Shown: positions 1 through 9,146, counted from the first letter of the stretch. The stretch: 64,000 nt of DNA from Paenarthrobacter sp. A20 (GCF_024168825.1 NZ_JALJWH010000001.1:4030001-4094000), one strand, 5' to 3'. Notes: generated from the letters alone by a model not told the origin. Numbers and translations: made by a program.

Positions 1-1263
1 GATCAAACCGAGGTCCTGGAAGCTCGTCTTATCGCTCAGCAACGCGTGGGTGCCGATCACGATTCCGGCATTTCCGGAGGCCGCATCCAACATTGCCTGC
101 TTGCGCGCCGCAGTGGGCATGGAGCCCGTCAAGAGTGTCACTTGCACGGAGTCCGGCGACGAGTCCCCGCCGAGCATCCCTGCGCCACCGAAAACATGAT
201 CGCCCGCCAACGACCCCAAAGTCCTGCGGATGGACTGGAAGTGTTGGGCCGCCAACACCTCCGTAGGCGCCAGGAGCGCAGCCTGGCCGCCTGCGTCAAC
301 CACCTGCAACATGGCGCGCAAAGCAACAATGGTCTTGCCGGAACCCACTTCGCCCTGCAGCAGCCGGTTCATGGGTGCGTCCCGGGCAAGTTCTTCAGCA
401 AGCGTCTTTCCGACGGCGGATTGGCCGGCGGTCAGCGTAAAGGGCAGGTTCTGATCAAACTTGCTGAGCAAACCACCCACTCTGGGCCGGCGTGCGGTGG
501 CTTCCTCCGCTGCAAGCTGAGCGCGGCGGCGGGCCAGGGCCGTTTGCAGCACGAGGGCTTCCTGGTACCGAAAGCGCTCCTGGGCCCGTTGCCAATCCTT
601 GGAGGTCTCAGGTGAATGGATCAAGCGGTACGCCTCAGCGACGCTGAGCAACCCGTCCCTCTGGACGATGCTCGAAGGAAGAGGGTCCGCCAATGCATCA
701 AGGTCCACAGTCTGGAGCAAGGCAGTAATCACTTTGTGGATGGACCAACTGGTCAGCTTGGCCGTTGCCGGATAGACCGGAATGGGCATCGCAGCAAGCT
801 TTTCGGGGTCCACGGAGCCATCCGCCGCCGGATCCTCGTCCAGCAGCAGGAAGTCCGGGTTGGTCAGGCCGAGCGCTCCGCCATAGCGGCTTACCTTGCC
901 CGAGAACATTGCGCGTCGGCCGGGAAGGAGTTCTGCCTTGGCCCGGAATCCATTGAAGAAGCTGACCTTCAAAGTGCCAGGAACGCCGCTTCCCCCGGCC
1001 TCGTCCGTCACCACCACGTCCGTGATGGAACCACGGCGGGCCCGCATCTGGCGCGTGCTGTTGGACAGGACACGTGCAATGAGGGTGACTTCTTCATCCA
1101 GCGGCAGATTGCTGATAGGGGTCAGCTCACCGCGGCTCAGATACCGGCGCGGAAAGTAGTTCAGCAGGGCACCTGTGGTCTTGAGGTCCAGGTGCTTTTC
1201 GATGACCGCTGCCGAACGCTTGCCGATTCTCCGCTCGAGGGGTAGTTCCAGCTCAGTAATCAT
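1..1263 (-). CDS. recG: ATP-dependent DNA helicase RecG (3' end cut off by window edge)
   Basis: RecG remodels stalled forks and branched DNA. Reading leftwards from the ATG at 1263, the frame stays open to base 1 (421 codons), so the C-terminal helicase half is missing from the window. The N-terminal wedge/OB domain comes first; a Walker A motif GEVGSGKT lies near residue 304 and a GTHALL segment close to the cut end, both typical of RecG. The start overlaps the end of the DhaL-domain gene by 11 bases, so the two are translationally coupled in the order thiL - DhaL protein - recG. This gene order is common in Gram-positives (YloV-RecG). Identity is firm; only the missing end is uncertain. 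Confidence 0.95.
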   Translation of the reverse strand, partial: MITELELPLERRIGKRSAAVIEKHLDLKTTGALLNYFPRRYLSRGELTPISNLPLDEEVTLIARVLSNSTRQMRARRGSITDVVVTDEAGGSGVPGTLKVSFFNGFRAKAELLPGRRAMFSGKVSRYGGALGLTNPDFLLLDEDPAADGSVDPEKLAAMPIPVYPATAKLTSWSIHKVITALLQTVDLDALADPLPSSIVQRDGLLSVAEAYRLIHSPETSKDWQRAQERFRYQEALVLQTALARRRAQLAAEEATARRPRVGGLLSKFDQNLPFTLTAGQSAVGKTLAEELARDAPMNRLLQGEVGSGKTIVALRAMLQVVDAGGQAALLAPTEVLAAQHFQSIRRTLGSLAGDHVFGGAGMLGGDSSPDSVQVTLLTGSMPTAARKQAMLDAASGNAGIVIGTHALLSDKTSFQDLGLI

Positions 1264-2308
1264 GCCGTGACTGGCCTGTAATGCTGGGCTCGTGATCCTC
1301 GGCTGGATCCTGTGCAGCCGAATCCTGCGCGTTGCCGCGGGCCAGGGCCAACTGGCTGACGGCGATGTCCGTGGGCTCGCCCAGCGAGCGGATAAGGGCT
1401 ACTGCCGGCTCCGGGTCAGGGACGTGGACATGGACCCTCCACCGGTAGCTGACTTCCACCGTCGATTCGTCGTCGTCATCCTGGTTTTGGGCACCTCCCA
1501 CCTGGCTCATGATGACCGAATCGCCCATCTCATCCAACCGCTGCCGCAAAATAGCTGCATTCAACGGAGAGAGGTTGATGGTACACATGACTTCCACGCC
1601 GTCATCGGCCGGCATGTGCTCATGGATGTGGGGATCCTGCAGTTTGTAGCCATGGAGGCCGTCCAGGAGTTCGTCCTGGAGCTCCTCACCCAGGACCGCT
1701 GACCGGAGGCAGTCCAGGACAAGCAGCATGCCAACGCCGCCAGCGTCAACGACGTGGGCTTCGTGCAGTTGTGCGAGCTCGTCCTCAGTGCGAACCACGG
1801 CCTGGAAGGCAGCTTCCACTACGGCATCGAGTGCCAGGCCCAGTGCATGGTTGCTGTCGTCGGCGTTGTGGGATGCGTCCACGGCCTGTGCAGCATGGGC
1901 AGCTGCCTCCAGGACCGAGAGCATGGTCCCGGCTACAGGTTCGCTCAACGCGGACCAGGCCCGGATCTGGGCCCTGTTCAGGGCAGTTGCGAGAAGCGGC
2001 GCGCTAAGGCGTGATTTGCCAGCCAACGGCTCAGCGGCGGCACACAGGAAGACAGCAAAGAGAGTGCCCGAGTTTCCCCGGGCCTGCTCCATGGCTGCCT
2101 GCCCGGCACGCGACAAAACCGCGCCGACGTCGTGTCCGGTTTCGCTCGTTTCCGGCCCATCGCCGTCAAGGGCGGATACAGCCGCCCGAACCGTGAGATA
2201 CAGGTTGGTGCCGGTATCACCGTCAGCCACCGGAAAGATGTTGATCGCATTGAGGCGGTCGCTGTGGTTGCCAAGAACCACCTCCGCCTTGCCGAGCCAA
2301 CGTTTCAT
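1253..2308 (-). CDS. DAK2/DhaL-domain protein (YloV/FakA-like kinase domain)
   Basis: This is a 351-residue protein whose N-terminal DhaL domain has the Mg-nucleotide-binding motif FPVADGDTGTN. In the YloV/FakA family this domain binds ATP and, in FakA, phosphorylates fatty acids held by FakB; whether this protein does so is not known. I chose the ATG at 2308, which leaves 22 bases after thiL and aligns with the usual family N-terminus. The frame stays open up to 2410, but that start would overlap thiL by 80 bases. The position between thiL and recG matches the yloV-recG order of other Gram-positives. Family assignment is strong, function is open. Confidence 0.85.
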   Translation of the reverse strand: MKRWLGKAEVVLGNHSDRLNAINIFPVADGDTGTNLYLTVRAAVSALDGDGPETSETGHDVGAVLSRAGQAAMEQARGNSGTLFAVFLCAAAEPLAGKSRLSAPLLATALNRAQIRAWSALSEPVAGTMLSVLEAAAHAAQAVDASHNADDSNHALGLALDAVVEAAFQAVVRTEDELAQLHEAHVVDAGGVGMLLVLDCLRSAVLGEELQDELLDGLHGYKLQDPHIHEHMPADDGVEVMCTINLSPLNAAILRQRLDEMGDSVIMSQVGGAQNQDDDDESTVEVSYRWRVHVHVPDPEPAVALIRSLGEPTDIAVSQLALARGNAQDSAAQDPAEDHEPSITGQSRHDY

Positions 2309-2330
2309 GGCGTGCGCATTCGCGGCGATC

Positions 2331-3368
2331 TTAGTCTGCAAAGTGATCCCATCCAACGGTGTCAGCAGCTTGCCCGGCAACCCGGACGCCGCTGCCTGGC
2401 GGCCCGACAACGGCTTGAACTGAGCCTATCGCAGTGAACCCCTGCGGCAGCTGAATTCCTGCTGGGAACGTAGCGAGCAATCCGTGGTCCTCTCCCCCGC
2501 CGAGGACCCAAGGCATGGCGTCCCGGCCCAGCAATGCTGCTGCCGGTTCCAAGGGCAGCGCGTGGATCCTTAAGGCCTCCGGATCAAAATCCAGGACCAC
2601 CTGACTTGCCGCAGCCAACCTGCTGCCGTCGCGGAGAAGGCCGTCTGAAATATCCAACATTGCGGTGGCACCGCCCTGCGCAGCCAGTGGTCCGGCGGCA
2701 AGTGGTGGCTGCGGACGGCACTGGTTGTCCACCAATCCGCGCAGCTCCGGCGTCAGGCTTTCCAAGGGGACATTACTTTCCAGCAGCGCCCAGCCGGCCC
2801 CTGCACGTCCCAACGTCCCTGCGACCGCGACGACGTCACCCGGCGTGGCCCCGGACCTCAGCACCGGTGCCATTCCGCCCAGTGTTCCCATGACGGCTAC
2901 AGTCACCGTAAGTTCACGCCCCCTTCCGAGGTCTCCCCCGGCGACAGAGCAGTCAGGAGCGCCCAAGCCGATAATCGCCGCCGTGAGGCCATCGGCGAAC
3001 GCCTCCACCCATTCCACCGGCGTCGATGGTGGCATGGTCAGGCTCACTACCAGGGACGTAGCCCGGCCGCCCATGGCATTGATGTCACTGAGGTTTTGCG
3101 CTGCAGCCTTCCAGCCGACGTCGAACCCGGTGGTCCGGTAACCGTTGTTCCACTCCAGCCTGAAGTCCTGGTCCTGGGTTTGGGTATCGATGGAGATCAG
3201 CGTTCGGCCGTCCGGGGCCGCGATCAGGGCAGCATCGTCTCCCGGACCCAACAAGACGCCGGGACTACGGTTCAGGCGCGGAAAAATCCTGGCAAGGAGC
3301 TCGGATTCCGAAAGGTCTTGGACGGTCAACTGTTCTGCGGGCACTGCACTCAACTGTTCTGCGGGCAC
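2331..3368 (-). CDS. thiL: Thiamine-monophosphate kinase
   Basis: ThiL phosphorylates thiamine monophosphate to thiamine pyrophosphate. The 345-residue protein shows the AIR-synthase-like fold signatures: LGPGDDAAL near the N-terminus, an NLSDINAMG segment, GGDLGRG in the middle and DISDGLL later. The start is unusual. A 24-bp tandem duplication covers the first codons, so two identical GTG codons (3368 and 3344) stand eight codons apart in frame. A TAGCGT box ends exactly six bases before the outer GTG, suggesting a leaderless transcript from 3368 and no Shine-Dalgarno. The gene heads the thiL - DhaL - recG run and is divergent from the DUF3515 lipoprotein. Confidence 0.93.
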   Translation of the reverse strand: MPAEQLSAVPAEQLTVQDLSESELLARIFPRLNRSPGVLLGPGDDAALIAAPDGRTLISIDTQTQDQDFRLEWNNGYRTTGFDVGWKAAAQNLSDINAMGGRATSLVVSLTMPPSTPVEWVEAFADGLTAAIIGLGAPDCSVAGGDLGRGRELTVTVAVMGTLGGMAPVLRSGATPGDVVAVAGTLGRAGAGWALLESNVPLESLTPELRGLVDNQCRPQPPLAAGPLAAQGGATAMLDISDGLLRDGSRLAAASQVVLDFDPEALRIHALPLEPAAALLGRDAMPWVLGGGEDHGLLATFPAGIQLPQGFTAIGSVQAVVGPPGSGVRVAGQAADTVGWDHFAD

Positions 3369-3373
3369 TGCAC
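3326..3373. repeat. Perfect 24-bp tandem duplication over the thiL start codon
   Basis: Two perfect adjacent copies of a 24-base unit lie at 3326-3349 and 3350-3373. The length is a multiple of three, so the duplication keeps thiL in frame and repeats the N-terminal residues VPAEQLSA. Each copy contains a GTG that could start translation. Confidence 0.95.
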
Positions 3374-3374
3374 T

Positions 3375-3380
3375 ACGCTA
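3375..3380 (-). promoter_or_regulatory. Candidate -10 box of a leaderless thiL promoter
   Basis: TAGCGT followed by six bases and the GTG at 3368. This spacing puts the predicted transcription start on the start codon. No Shine-Dalgarno is visible. Inference from spacing only. Confidence 0.5.
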
Positions 3381-3480
3381 TCGCGATCCGCTGACAGAAT
3401 AACGCCGCGCCCCCATCTCCAGGGGAGGATCTTCAATGTGACCACGGATACACGAAATCCGGTGGACAGTGCCCGCGGGA

Positions 3481-3486
3481 TAGGCT
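3481..3486 (+). promoter_or_regulatory. Candidate -10 box, leaderless DUF3515 gene
   Basis: TAGGCT followed by six bases and the ATG at 3493, with no Shine-Dalgarno. The same TAGGCT-N6-ATG arrangement recurs at 43.2 kb and twice at 57.5 kb. Confidence 0.5.
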
Positions 3487-3492
3487 GGATGG

Positions 3493-4002
3493 ATGCATCA
3501 AATGACCCTCCGCCGGACTGCGCTGGCTGTTTCCGTGGCCTCAGCTTCCGTCCTCGCTTTGTCGGCTTGTTCACCCGCAGTTGACGTCACGGCTGCTACA
3601 GACGCCGCCAATCCTGCCTGTGCCCCCATGATGGTCGCCCTGCCGGACCAGATCGGGGATGCAGCACTCCGCAAGACCAACAGCCAGGCCACCGCGGCAT
3701 GGGGTGACCCTTCGCAGGTCATCCTCCGGTGCGGCGTGAACGTACCGGGTCCCACCACAGACCGTTGCGTCAGTGTCAATGACATCGACTGGGTCATCAA
3801 GGAAGGCGATCCGGTCTACACCCTGACCACTTTCGGCCGCGAGCCCGCCACCGAGATCCTGATTGATCCGGCCAAGTTGGAGACCGCCAACATCAGCTCC
3901 GCAACAGTCCTGACCGAACTCGCAGCAGCCGTCGGCAAGATCAAGGCCACGGGAAAGTGCGTAGGCCAGGAAGACCTGCAGAACCTGCCCACCAGCAAGT
4001 AG
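3493..4002 (+). CDS. DUF3515 family lipoprotein
   Basis: This is a 169-residue actinobacterial lipoprotein of unknown function. A signal peptide with twin basic residues and a hydrophobic core ends in the lipobox LSAC (lipidated Cys near residue 26), so the protein is probably anchored on the outer face of the membrane. The mature part has the pattern of DUF3515, with paired Cys residues in LRCGV and DRCVSV and a further Cys near the C-terminus. A second ATG three codons in (3502) is an alternative start, but the promoter spacing favours 3493. The gene lies divergent from thiL and convergent with ddl. Confidence 0.85.
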   Translation: MHQMTLRRTALAVSVASASVLALSACSPAVDVTAATDAANPACAPMMVALPDQIGDAALRKTNSQATAAWGDPSQVILRCGVNVPGPTTDRCVSVNDIDWVIKEGDPVYTLTTFGREPATEILIDPAKLETANISSATVLTELAAAVGKIKATGKCVGQEDLQNLPTSK

Positions 4003-4031
4003 CAGCAGTTCCGCAGGCCGCCTGGCTGCTA
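4000..4031. terminator. Nested hairpin containing both stop codons of a convergent pair
   Basis: TAGCAGC (4000-4006) pairs with GCTGCTA (4025-4031), and an inner CAGG/CCTG stem lies between them. The TAG of the DUF3515 gene and the TAG of ddl (opposite strand) form the base of the stem. There is no U-tract, so it is at best a weak bidirectional terminator. Confidence 0.4.
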
Positions 4032-5162
4032 GCGAAGACCCGTCTTGCGGGTCAGTGCCAGATAAATCAGTTCATCGATCAACTCGCCGTAGGCGAGGCC
4101 TGATGCCGCCCACATTTGCGGGTACATGCTCTTGGGTGTGAAGCCCGGCATGGTATTGATCTCATTGATGATCAGTTCACCGGCAGGGGTGTAGAAGAAG
4201 TCCACCCGGCTGAGGCCCTCGGCTCCCACGGCGTCGAAAGCCACGGCGGCAAGTTCGCGCACACGGCTGATCGCTTCGTCCGGCATGTCGGCCGGGCAGC
4301 TCAGCGCAGCGGCGCCGTCCTCCACGTACTTGGCCGCGAAGTCATAGAACTGGTGCTCGCCGGCGGCCACCGCAATTTCACCGGGCATTGACGTCCGGGG
4401 TGCCTCCGTGCCGCGTCCTTGCAGGACTGCGCATTCGATCTCGCGGCCAACAATTCCGGCTTCGATGACCAGCTTCAGGTCATGGCGGCGGGCTTCTTCA
4501 ATGGCGGAGTCGAGACCCTCCATCGAATCGACCTTGGAGATTCCCATGGACGACCCCGCCCGGGCCGGCTTGACGAAGACAGGGAATCCGAGCTTGTCGA
4601 CGCGCTTCCGGACGGCCTCCGCATCCGTCAGCCATTCACGGTCCGTGACGGCAATGTACGGTCCAACGCCCAGTCCGGCAGATTCGAACACCACCTTCAT
4701 GAAGTGCTTGTCCATGCCAACAGCCGACGCCAGGACACCTGCGCCCACATAGCGGGTATCGGAGAGTTCCAGGAGGCCTTGGATGGTCCCGTCTTCTCCC
4801 CAGGGCCCGTGAAGAAGGGGAAACACAACGTCCACGGAACCCAATTCCTGCGGAACGGCATTGGGCTCGGTCACGATGAGCTGGTGTTCGCCACCAACTT
4901 CGGCCAAGGTGACGGTCTTGCCCGAAGGCGCCACCTCGGGAAGCGCTGTGGAACTCAACGACCATTGGCTGGTATCTCCCGAAGCAAGGACCCATTGTCC
5001 CGACTTGGCGATTCCAATGGGTATGACCTCGTATTTGTCCTTGTCGATGGCCCCCATGACACCGGCCGCGGTGACGCAGCTGACGGCGTGTTCGCTGGAG
5101 CGCCCGCCAAAGAGAATTGCTACGCGGGGGCGGCCCGCAGGGGTGGAGTTATCTGTCACCAT
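4029..5162 (-). CDS. ddl: D-alanine--D-alanine ligase
   Basis: Ddl joins two D-alanines with ATP to make the dipeptide that ends the peptidoglycan stem. The 377-residue ATP-grasp protein has the N-terminal FGGRSSEHAVS motif, HGPWGEDGTIQG, the GREIECAVL segment and the C-terminal metal-binding INEINTMPGFT. Length fits the VanA/Ddl family. The ATG at 5162 shares one base with the gpsA stop (TGATG), so translation is coupled. It is the last gene of the murA-plsC-gpsA-ddl run, a unit that mixes cell-wall and phospholipid precursor synthesis. Confidence 0.96.
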   Translation of the reverse strand: MVTDNSTPAGRPRVAILFGGRSSEHAVSCVTAAGVMGAIDKDKYEVIPIGIAKSGQWVLASGDTSQWSLSSTALPEVAPSGKTVTLAEVGGEHQLIVTEPNAVPQELGSVDVVFPLLHGPWGEDGTIQGLLELSDTRYVGAGVLASAVGMDKHFMKVVFESAGLGVGPYIAVTDREWLTDAEAVRKRVDKLGFPVFVKPARAGSSMGISKVDSMEGLDSAIEEARRHDLKLVIEAGIVGREIECAVLQGRGTEAPRTSMPGEIAVAAGEHQFYDFAAKYVEDGAAALSCPADMPDEAISRVRELAAVAFDAVGAEGLSRVDFFYTPAGELIINEINTMPGFTPKSMYPQMWAASGLAYGELIDELIYLALTRKTGLR

Positions 5163-6214
5163 CAGTAGTCGCCTTCGGACTTCAGGGCCCGGGCCAGCAA
5201 GCGTGGTCCCAGGTCGTCAACGGACATTCTGCCTTCCAGCACCGCTACCACGGCCGCTGTGATGGGCATTTCAACGTTCAGTTTGCCAGCCAGCTCGTGC
5301 ACGGCCGGGCCGGATTTGATGCCTTCGGCAGTCTGCGTCATCTGCTCGGCCACCTGCTCCAGGCTGAGACCCTCGCCGAGCAAACGGCCAGCGGTGTGGT
5401 TGCGTGACAGGGCCGAAGAACATGTTGCCACCAAATCGCCAAGCCCGGCCAGTCCGGCCATGGTGTGGGCTTCTCCGCCAAGGGCCAGCGCAAGCCGGGA
5501 GGTCTCAGCGAGTCCTCGCGTAATCACCGAAGCCTTGGTGTTGTCACCCATTTGCCGGCCCTCGCAAATGCCCACGGCAAGCGCGATCACATTCTTGACG
5601 ATCCCGCCGATCTCAACACCCACCACGTCGGTGCTGGTGTATGGACGGAAATAGGGAGCGGTGCAGCACAGGGCAATCGCAGCGGCCGTATCGGCGTCGC
5701 TGCAGGCAACCACGGACGCTGTGGGTTGCTCCCGGGCGATCTCCATCGCGAGGTTGGGGCCTGAAACCACTGCCACCCTGGAGGCAGGAAGCCCCAGCTC
5801 CTGGGCAATGACTTCACTCATCCGGGCGTCAGTGCCCAGTTCCAAACCCTTCATCAGGGATACGACCACGGCATCTGGGGCCAGCAACGGCTTCCACTCA
5901 CCCAGTTGCGGGCGCAGTGATTGGGCCGGCACCGCCAGGACCACCAGGGTGGCGCCTTTGAGGACCTCGGCCACATCCGTGGATGCGGAGACGGAGCCTG
6001 GAAGCTCGATGTCTTTCAAGTACTGCTCGTTGCGATGCAGGGAATTGATCTGCTCCACGACTTCTGGGCGACGGCCCCAGATCCGGATGCTTCGTTCGGT
6101 ACCCGTGGCTGCTGCAGCGTCCGCCAGGATCTTGGCAAACGTGGTGCCCCATGATCCGGCACCCAAAACCGCCACAACGTCCGGCGCTTGGACAGTGCCT
6201 TGGAGAATGGTCAT
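5162..6214 (-). CDS. gpsA: Glycerol-3-phosphate dehydrogenase [NAD(P)+]
   Basis: GpsA reduces dihydroxyacetone phosphate to sn-glycerol-3-phosphate, the backbone for phospholipids. The 350-residue protein has the Rossmann motif GAGSWGTTFA near residue 18, the VSLMKGLE segment, the catalytic-lysine region EIGGIVKNVIA and the C-terminal substrate motif RNHTAGRLLGEG. The ATG at 6214 overlaps the plsC stop by four bases (ATGA). Its place directly after an acyltransferase that uses its product chain makes biochemical sense. Confidence 0.96.
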   Translation of the reverse strand: MTILQGTVQAPDVVAVLGAGSWGTTFAKILADAAAATGTERSIRIWGRRPEVVEQINSLHRNEQYLKDIELPGSVSASTDVAEVLKGATLVVLAVPAQSLRPQLGEWKPLLAPDAVVVSLMKGLELGTDARMSEVIAQELGLPASRVAVVSGPNLAMEIAREQPTASVVACSDADTAAAIALCCTAPYFRPYTSTDVVGVEIGGIVKNVIALAVGICEGRQMGDNTKASVITRGLAETSRLALALGGEAHTMAGLAGLGDLVATCSSALSRNHTAGRLLGEGLSLEQVAEQMTQTAEGIKSGPAVHELAGKLNVEMPITAAVVAVLEGRMSVDDLGPRLLARALKSEGDY

Positions 6215-6981
6215 TTACCTTCCTCAGGTTCCGGCGCCTCTGATCCACGTTCAACGAAGCGGCCGTGCTTGGACTGTTTGTGGACAGCCGGATCCCAGCG
6301 TTCAGCTGGGGCGGCCTCGTTGCGCAGTGTGGCCAGAAGTCCAGTGATGGCTGCCATGATGACTTCTGTGGCCTCGGTCAGGGTGGCGCGGTCCATCGGC
6401 CGGTCGCTGAAGGCGCTGAGGTCCACCGGCTTCCCGATCAGGACACGTACGGTTTTGCGCGGGAGAATGTGAAAACGCTTGGCATAGCGCGGGAAGACTT
6501 CGTGGGCACCCCAGTGCGCCATAGGCACCACAGGGGCACCTGTTTGCAGGGCAAGCCGGGCAGCCCCGGTGTGTCCCTTCATAGGCCAAAGGTCGGGGTC
6601 GCGGGTCAGGGTTCCCTCGGGATAGATGATGATGGCACCGCCGGCATCCACCACCTCTTTGGCAACTTGAAGCGAACGGTTCGCTCCCGCCGTCGAGCGT
6701 TCAACCGGAATCTGCCGGGTGGCATGCAGCAGGGCTCCCAGGACAGGGACCTTGAAGAGGCCGGTCTTCGCCAGGAAGTGCGGCGGACGCTTCTGGTTGT
6801 ACACCATGTGTCCGATCACGATGGGATCGATCTCGGTGCAGTGGTTCGGCACAGCGATGAAACCACCCCGTGGAAGGTTCTCGATTCCCTCCCACTTCTT
6901 GGCCATCAGGATGTTCATCAACGGACGCGCGAGGCCAGCCAGAATAATGAACGTGGCACGGCTCTTGGCCGATTCCTTCAA
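6211..6981 (-). CDS. plsC: 1-acyl-sn-glycerol-3-phosphate acyltransferase
   Basis: PlsC-family enzymes acylate lysophosphatidate at the inner membrane. The protein shows the acyltransferase block NHCTEID (H-x4-D), the second block FLAKTGLFKVPVLG, the YPEGTLTRD block and the VVPMAHWG block in the expected order. The frame is open upstream to 7251, but that part lies inside murA. The likely start is the TTG at 6981, twelve bases after the murA stop and close behind a GGGGG ribosome-binding run, giving 256 residues, the usual length. The first in-frame ATG is well inside the protein, which supports the TTG choice. Substrate specificity is inferred from the family and from the adjacent gpsA. Confidence 0.88.
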   Translation of the reverse strand: MKESAKSRATFIILAGLARPLMNILMAKKWEGIENLPRGGFIAVPNHCTEIDPIVIGHMVYNQKRPPHFLAKTGLFKVPVLGALLHATRQIPVERSTAGANRSLQVAKEVVDAGGAIIIYPEGTLTRDPDLWPMKGHTGAARLALQTGAPVVPMAHWGAHEVFPRYAKRFHILPRKTVRVLIGKPVDLSAFSDRPMDRATLTEATEVIMAAITGLLATLRNEAAPAERWDPAVHKQSKHGRFVERGSEAPEPEEGK

Positions 6982-6992
6982 AGGATCCCCCG

Positions 6993-8318
6993 CTACTTGG
7001 TGGTGGTGATATCGAAATCGGCGCCGAGGCCGGCCAGCTTCTCGGTAAAACGCTCGTAACCGCGGTTGATGATGTCGATGCCTGTGACCCTGGAGGTTCC
7101 GGTGGCGGCAAGAGCCGCTATGAGGTGGCTGAAACCGCCGCGAAGATCCGGGATGTCGATGTCGGTGCCACGGAGGGGTGTGGGGCCCGAGATCACGGCT
7201 GAGTGAAGGAAGTTCCGCTGCCCGAAGCGGCAGGGCACGCTGCCCAAGCACTCACGGTGCACCTGGATGTTGGCACCCATCCGGGCCAGGGCATCAGTAA
7301 ATCCGAAGCGGTTCTCATAAACGGTCTCGTGGACGATCGACACACCCTCGGCCTGCGTCAAGGCCACCACCAGGGGCTGCTGCCAGTCCGTCATGAAGCC
7401 GGGGTGAACATCCGTCTCAAGGACGAGCGGGGAGAGCTTGCCGCCTTGATGGTAGAAGCGGATGCCGTCGTCGCCGATGTCCATCCCGCCGCCTACTTTG
7501 CGGTACGTGTTCAAGAACGTCATCATGTCGCGCTGGGACGCACCTTCGACGAAGATGTCACCCCGGGTGACCAAGGCAGCTGATGCCCAGGAAGCGGACT
7601 CATTGCGGTCCGGGAGTGCGCGGTGGTTGTACCCGCGCAGGTCCTTGACGCCCTCAATCCTGATGGTCCGGTCAGTCTGGACGCTGATGATGGCGCCCAT
7701 TTTCTGCAGGACCGCAATGAGGTCGATGATCTCGGGCTCAGTGGCGGCCCCAATGAGTTCGGTAATGCCCTCCGCGCGCGTTGCGCTGAGCAGGACCTGT
7801 TCGGTGGCGCCAACCGAGGGATACGGCAGGGAGATCTTGGCTCCGTGCAGACCATGCGGGGCGGAGATGTGGATACCACCAGGGCGCTTTTCCACTACTG
7901 CACCGAACTGGCGCAGAACATTCAAGTGGTAGTCAATGGGCCGGTCGCCAATCTTGCAGCCACCCAGATCCGGGATGAAGGCCTCGCCAATGGCGTGGAT
8001 CAGGGGTCCACACAACAGGATGGGAATCCTGGAATCGCCGGCATGGGCATCAATGGCTGTGCTGGAGGCCGTCTTGGCATCCTTTGGATCCAAGGTGAGA
8101 TCACCCGTTACCGGGTCCTTCGCGACGGTCACGCCGTGCAACTGCAGCAGGCTGGTGACAACCTCTACATCCTTGATTTCCGGCACGTTCCTCAGCACCG
8201 ATGGTTCACTGCCCAGCAACGCCGCCACCATGGCCTTGGGCACCAGGTTCTTGGCACCGCGAACGGTCACTCGTCCTGTTAACGGGACGCCACCGCGGAT
8301 TGTCAGAACACTACTCAT
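6993..8318 (-). CDS. murA: UDP-N-acetylglucosamine 1-carboxyvinyltransferase
   Basis: MurA transfers enolpyruvyl from PEP to UDP-GlcNAc, the first committed step of peptidoglycan synthesis. The 441-residue protein has the RGAKN motif near residue 20 (substrate Lys-Asn) and the catalytic cysteine in GGCKIGDRPID, so it should be fosfomycin-sensitive like other Cys-type MurA enzymes (family knowledge). The TDWQQP segment carries the conserved Asp. It heads the murA-plsC-gpsA-ddl run. A GAGGAAA sequence lies upstream of the ATG. Confidence 0.94.
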   Translation of the reverse strand: MSSVLTIRGGVPLTGRVTVRGAKNLVPKAMVAALLGSEPSVLRNVPEIKDVEVVTSLLQLHGVTVAKDPVTGDLTLDPKDAKTASSTAIDAHAGDSRIPILLCGPLIHAIGEAFIPDLGGCKIGDRPIDYHLNVLRQFGAVVEKRPGGIHISAPHGLHGAKISLPYPSVGATEQVLLSATRAEGITELIGAATEPEIIDLIAVLQKMGAIISVQTDRTIRIEGVKDLRGYNHRALPDRNESASWASAALVTRGDIFVEGASQRDMMTFLNTYRKVGGGMDIGDDGIRFYHQGGKLSPLVLETDVHPGFMTDWQQPLVVALTQAEGVSIVHETVYENRFGFTDALARMGANIQVHRECLGSVPCRFGQRNFLHSAVISGPTPLRGTDIDIPDLRGGFSHLIAALAATGTSRVTGIDIINRGYERFTEKLAGLGADFDITTTK

Positions 8319-8451
8319 CTATACCGGTTTCCTCACGACTACTCGCCCCCCAAACTTACAAAGGCTCCAGCTAAGCATAGAAGCTCGCGTTACCGAACCG
8401 AAATGGACGCACCCTGCGGCAAAGGTCTCAGGTATCAGTTGAACGTTGACG

Positions 8452-8493
8452 AAAAAGGACCGGCGGGCAGTCCCCAAGGGTGCCCACCGGTCC
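8452..8493 (-). terminator. Rho-independent terminator of leuCD
   Basis: On the minus strand a GC-rich stem of about 13 bp (8457-8469 with 8481-8493, one mismatch) is followed directly by TTTTT. It lies 35 bases after leuD. Confidence 0.85.
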
Positions 8494-8527
8494 GATAGCC
8501 ACAGAGCTGCGGCCTCACAACAACAAG

Positions 8528-9136
8528 CTATCCAGCGTCAACCTTCGCGGGAAGCGTCTTCGGCTTGAAGGAAGGACGCGTGGCCTCGTAGGCGGTGATG
8601 TCCTCTTCGTGCTGCAGCGTCAGGCCGATGTCGTCGAGGCCTTCCAGGAGGCGCCAACGGGTGTAGTCATCGATGTCGAACGGCGCCACAATGTTGCCGC
8701 ACTCCACGGTCTTGCTGACCAAGTCAACCTTGACCTCTGTGCCCGGATGATTTTCCAGGACCTTCCAGATCAGTTCGACGTCGTCCTGTGCCACCTGGGC
8801 TGCGAGGAGCCCCTGCTTTCCGGAGTTACCCCGGAAAATATCGGCGAAACGGGAGGACAGGACGGCTTTGAAGCCATAGTCCTTCAGGGCCCAGACCGCG
8901 TGCTCGCGGGACGATCCCGTGCCGAAATCGGGTCCGGCCACCAGCACGGAGCCGGCGTTGAACGGAGCTTGGTTGAGGATGAAGGACTCGTCCTTGCGCC
9001 ACGCGGCAAACAGGGCGTCTTCGAAGCCTGTGCGCGTGATGCGCTTGAGGTAGACGGCGGGGATGATCTGGTCGGTGTCCACGTTGCTCTGGCGCAGCGG
9101 AACTCCGATGCCGGTGTGGGTAGTGAATGCTTCCAT
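8528..9136 (-). CDS. leuD: 3-isopropylmalate dehydratase small subunit
   Basis: LeuD is the swivelling small subunit of isopropylmalate isomerase, which interconverts 2- and 3-isopropylmalate in leucine synthesis. The 202-residue protein carries [13 protein letters not shown] near the N-terminus and the [14 protein letters not shown] substrate-binding motif, both hallmarks of the family. It follows leuC by 10 bases with a GGAGGA-type ribosome site before the ATG, so the two subunits come from one transcript. A strong terminator follows. Confidence 0.97.
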   Translation of the reverse strand: MEAFTTHTGIGVPLRQSNVDTDQIIPAVYLKRITRTGFEDALFAAWRKDESFILNQAPFNAGSVLVAGPDFGTGSSREHAVWALKDYGFKAVLSSRFADIFRGNSGKQGLLAAQVAQDDVELIWKVLENHPGTEVKVDLVSKTVECGNIVAPFDIDDYTRWRLLEGLDDIGLTLQHEEDITAYEATRPSFKPKTLPAKVDAG

Positions 9137-9146
9137 GATGATCCTC

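Noticed and set aside
6982..7251. Extension of the acyltransferase into murA
   Set aside because: The extension is rich in His/Arg/Ser without family match and lies wholly inside murA; the TTG at 6981 gives a normal PlsC length.
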